NCBI RefSeq assembly: GCF_011761635.1
Contig: NZ_JAASRN010000002.1
Coordinates: 708,634 to 772,633, forward strand
Direction of reading: 5' to 3'
From: Thermonema lapsum
Lineage (GTDB): Bacteria > Bacteroidota > Bacteroidia > Cytophagales > Thermonemataceae
DNA: 64,000 bases
The notes below the pieces were generated by a model. It did no database searches. It was not told where the DNA came from and was given only the letters and a program-made list of their open reading frames with translations. Both the position numbers and the translations under genes were made by a program. The first letter of the stretch is position 1. The number at the start of each line of letters is the position of its first letter. Positions 62,583 to 64,000 of the stretch are shown in pieces.

Positions 62583-62997
62583 AAGAATCCCGTATATAGG
62601 TCATACGTTTAAGGCAAGTTAACACAAAAAAACAAGTAAATCAAGGCATGCTCTTTGAGTTGTAAGGCATCTGATACCTGCCGCAAGTTAGCTATCCAAA
62701 TCATCTGTTTCTTCTAACCCCGCATATACACGAATCAGATGCCATTCGAGCTAAGGACATCGGTCAAGCTGAGAATATAAGTAACTCATCAGCAACTCAA
62801 GAGCATGCCAGCAAAAGGCGTTGCAGCCGGTTGCAGAACTGCTCGACTTGCTGCGCTTCGCCTGCTTTCAATTGAAAGGGGAAGCTGCCGCCAAAATGCT
62901 TCATCTGTTTCTTTTCAACTCATAAAGTGCGCAGTCCACACAACATCAGCCATGCATTAAAGAACGCCCTTGCCTCAGCTTAAGGATACAAAGTTGC
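62583..62997. other. 415-base gene-poor patch with nested inverted repeats
   Basis: No intact gene. GGCATGCTCTTTGAGTTG at 62645-62662 pairs with CAACTCAAGAGCATGCC at 62793-62809 (one extra T). Inside, GGCATCTGAT (62666-62675) pairs with ATCAGATGCC (62734-62743). A 13-base direct repeat, TCATCTGTTTCTT, occurs at 62701 and again exactly 200 bases later at 62901. The right outer arm covers the stop of a small frame. It could be an eroded mobile element, a structured RNA, or a regulatory region. Confidence 0.55.
62797..62979 (-). pseudogene. Possible broken coding remnant
   Basis: On the minus strand a protein-like frame reads AEARAFFNAWLMLCGLRTL, then an in-frame TGA (62920-62922), then VEKKQMKHFGGSFPFQLK continuing to a TGA at 62797-62799. 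Composition looks protein-like on both sides of the stop. The downstream part alone could be a 35-residue frame with ATG at 62904. No family is recognised, so this is a weak call. Confidence 0.3.
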
Positions 62998-63861
62998 TCA
63001 CAAGTGTTTATTTAAGAAATCAACAGTCGCATGGATTACTTCTTTTGTATGAGGGGGCAATTCTTGGACTTCATACGGATGCTTTCCACCGAAAGTATGC
63101 CCAGCCCCTTCCACCAGATACAAGGTAGCTTTCGGAAGCCAAGAAGTGAGCCGCCGGGCAGCTTCTACCGGCACCGACTCGTCGGCAGTGCCATGAATCA
63201 CCAGTACCGGCACTTTTAGCGATTTAGCTTTGTCTTCCAAGTTGTAATCGCTGTCTTTTTTTGCCCACCAGTCGTCATATACTGCCCTGTAAATAGGCAG
63301 ATTCTGCCCGGTACGCGCATTGAGAATGTAAACAGCTCCCTGTTCAAGGATTTGCTGCCGGCGTTCTTCCGTCCACAAAAAGCCGGTGTTGTCTATTGAT
63401 GCCAGAGTAATCAAAGCTTTGACGGCATCGCGTAAAGCAGCCCCTGCTAAAATAGCTACCGCCCCCCCTCTGCTATGCCCTATCAACGCCAAGCGCTCGG
63501 GGTCAATGATGCCTTCTTGCTTCGCCCAGGTCGAAGTTTTCAAAAAGGCAACTACTCGGTTCACGTCTTCCACATCATGGGCAAAAGTCTCGTGCCCGAA
63601 TGCCTCAAGGTCAAGCAATTCAGTGGGGTGTTCGGGGGTAGTACCATTATAAGAGAGATTCATGCGCACGACTGCTCTGCCAGAAGCCGCCCAAGCGTCT
63701 GCCATGAGATGCCAGTGCCCCCAGTCTTTGAAGCCCTTGAATCCATGAATAAAAATAAGGACAGGCAGAGACTTTTTTCCCGCCGGATAGTGTAAATCAA
63801 GCGTTATTGGCTTGTAACCATCTGCTTCGATGGTATGTGCCAAGCGTCGAATATTCTGCAT
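62998..63861 (-). CDS. Alpha/beta hydrolase (dienelactone hydrolase-like)
   Basis: The 287-residue cytoplasmic enzyme has FIHGFKGFKDWG (oxyanion region), GHSRGG with Ser130, an Asp in IHGTADESVP, and His in GAGHTFGG, the complete triad. The substrate is unknown. There is no signal peptide. It stands between the repeat patch and an incompletely visible gene. Confidence 0.88.
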   Translation of the reverse strand: MQNIRRLAHTIEADGYKPITLDLHYPAGKKSLPVLIFIHGFKGFKDWGHWHLMADAWAASGRAVVRMNLSYNGTTPEHPTELLDLEAFGHETFAHDVEDVNRVVAFLKTSTWAKQEGIIDPERLALIGHSRGGAVAILAGAALRDAVKALITLASIDNTGFLWTEERRQQILEQGAVYILNARTGQNLPIYRAVYDDWWAKKDSDYNLEDKAKSLKVPVLVIHGTADESVPVEAARRLTSWLPKATLYLVEGAGHTFGGKHPYEVQELPPHTKEVIHATVDFLNKHL

Positions 63862-63926
63862 ATGTCTTCCTGCATCTGTTTCTGCAAGGAAGATAGTGAT
63901 TTAAGCGAAGCCCGGCAAAGTTGGGT

Positions 63927-64000
63927 TTATTCCTGTGTGCGGAAATACTCAAGTATTTTTCGGGCTTCTTCTTTTGTAAGTCCTTGGTTTACCATAAGAG
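63927..64000 (-). CDS. C-terminal end of an unidentified protein (cut by window edge)
   Basis: The frame ends in a stop at 63927-63929 and continues off the window with LMVNQGLTKEEARKILEYF then RTQE at the end. Charged, helical sequence is protein-like. The gene cannot be identified; an ATG at 63995 would alternatively give a 22-residue frame. Confidence 0.45.
   Translation of the reverse strand, partial: LMVNQGLTKEEARKILEYFRTQE

Noticed and set aside
1-64000. tRNA, rRNA, CRISPR, insertion sequence or prophage genes
   Set aside because: I read the gene-free stretches for cloverleaf arms, spacer arrays, transposase motifs and integrases and found none beyond the unexplained repeats near 62.7 kb.

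Overview
The window is ordinary, gene-dense chromosome of a member of the Bacteroidota, most likely a Cytophagales-type lineage (the class is inference). Support comes from housekeeping promoters of the TTG / TAnnTTTG type, a PorZ-like type IX secretion protein, bacillithiol synthesis (BshA), a small DUF4295 gene beside rpmG, short NusA and lysine-rich IF-2, SurA-like lipoproteins, and many signal-peptide outer-membrane beta-barrels. I see no tRNA or rRNA gene, CRISPR array, insertion sequence or prophage. Base composition looks even throughout (not computed).

Layout. 0-4.5 kb: two parvulin-type lipoproteins (one cut by the window edge), an RsbW/RsbV-like partner-switching pair and an RNA methyltransferase, all on the minus strand. 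4.6-10.7 kb: ppx/gppA, then rimP-nusA-infB with a leader hairpin and an internal terminator/promoter. 10.7-13.5 kb (minus): M42 peptidase, a metal-receptor protein and a small heat-shock protein with unusual upstream signals. 13.6-20.3 kb (plus): protoporphyrinogen oxidase, a GT2 glycosyltransferase, bestrophin, and two consecutive transmembrane proteins with kinase folds lacking every catalytic residue, the first ending in LysM domains. 20.2-31 kb: fructosamine kinase, an LRR protein, rimO, ftsY, rpmG, an ABC-F protein, porZ and its lipoprotein neighbour. 32-44.5 kb: OmpA-like and TonB-like proteins, an esterase, rsmF-like, mpl, a DEDDh exonuclease, bshA, Nudix, BrkB, DUF4153 and an EEP phosphatase. 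44.4-50.7 kb: an AI-2E transporter and three ECF sigma-factor loci. 50.9-58.6 kb: acyl-CoA dehydrogenase, two thioredoxin-like proteins, a small lipoprotein with a decayed copy beside it, then proS-purA-nuoA-nuoB on the minus strand. 58.7-64 kb: a Trp/Tyr-rich lipoprotein, FadL-like porin, secG, a TPR-like protein, a 415-base gene-poor patch with nested inverted repeats, and an alpha/beta hydrolase.

The most unusual content is the tandem transmembrane pseudokinase locus (17.5-20.3 kb). Next come the cluster of three ECF sigma genes with a repeated GTTTAACTTTTT motif, the heat-shock gene with a sigma-54-like site and a perfect Shine-Dalgarno sequence, the decayed lipoprotein paralogue, and the inverted-repeat patch near 62.7 kb. 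Six of ten convergent gene pairs overlap at their 3' ends. Family calls rest on motif recognition; no database search was possible.
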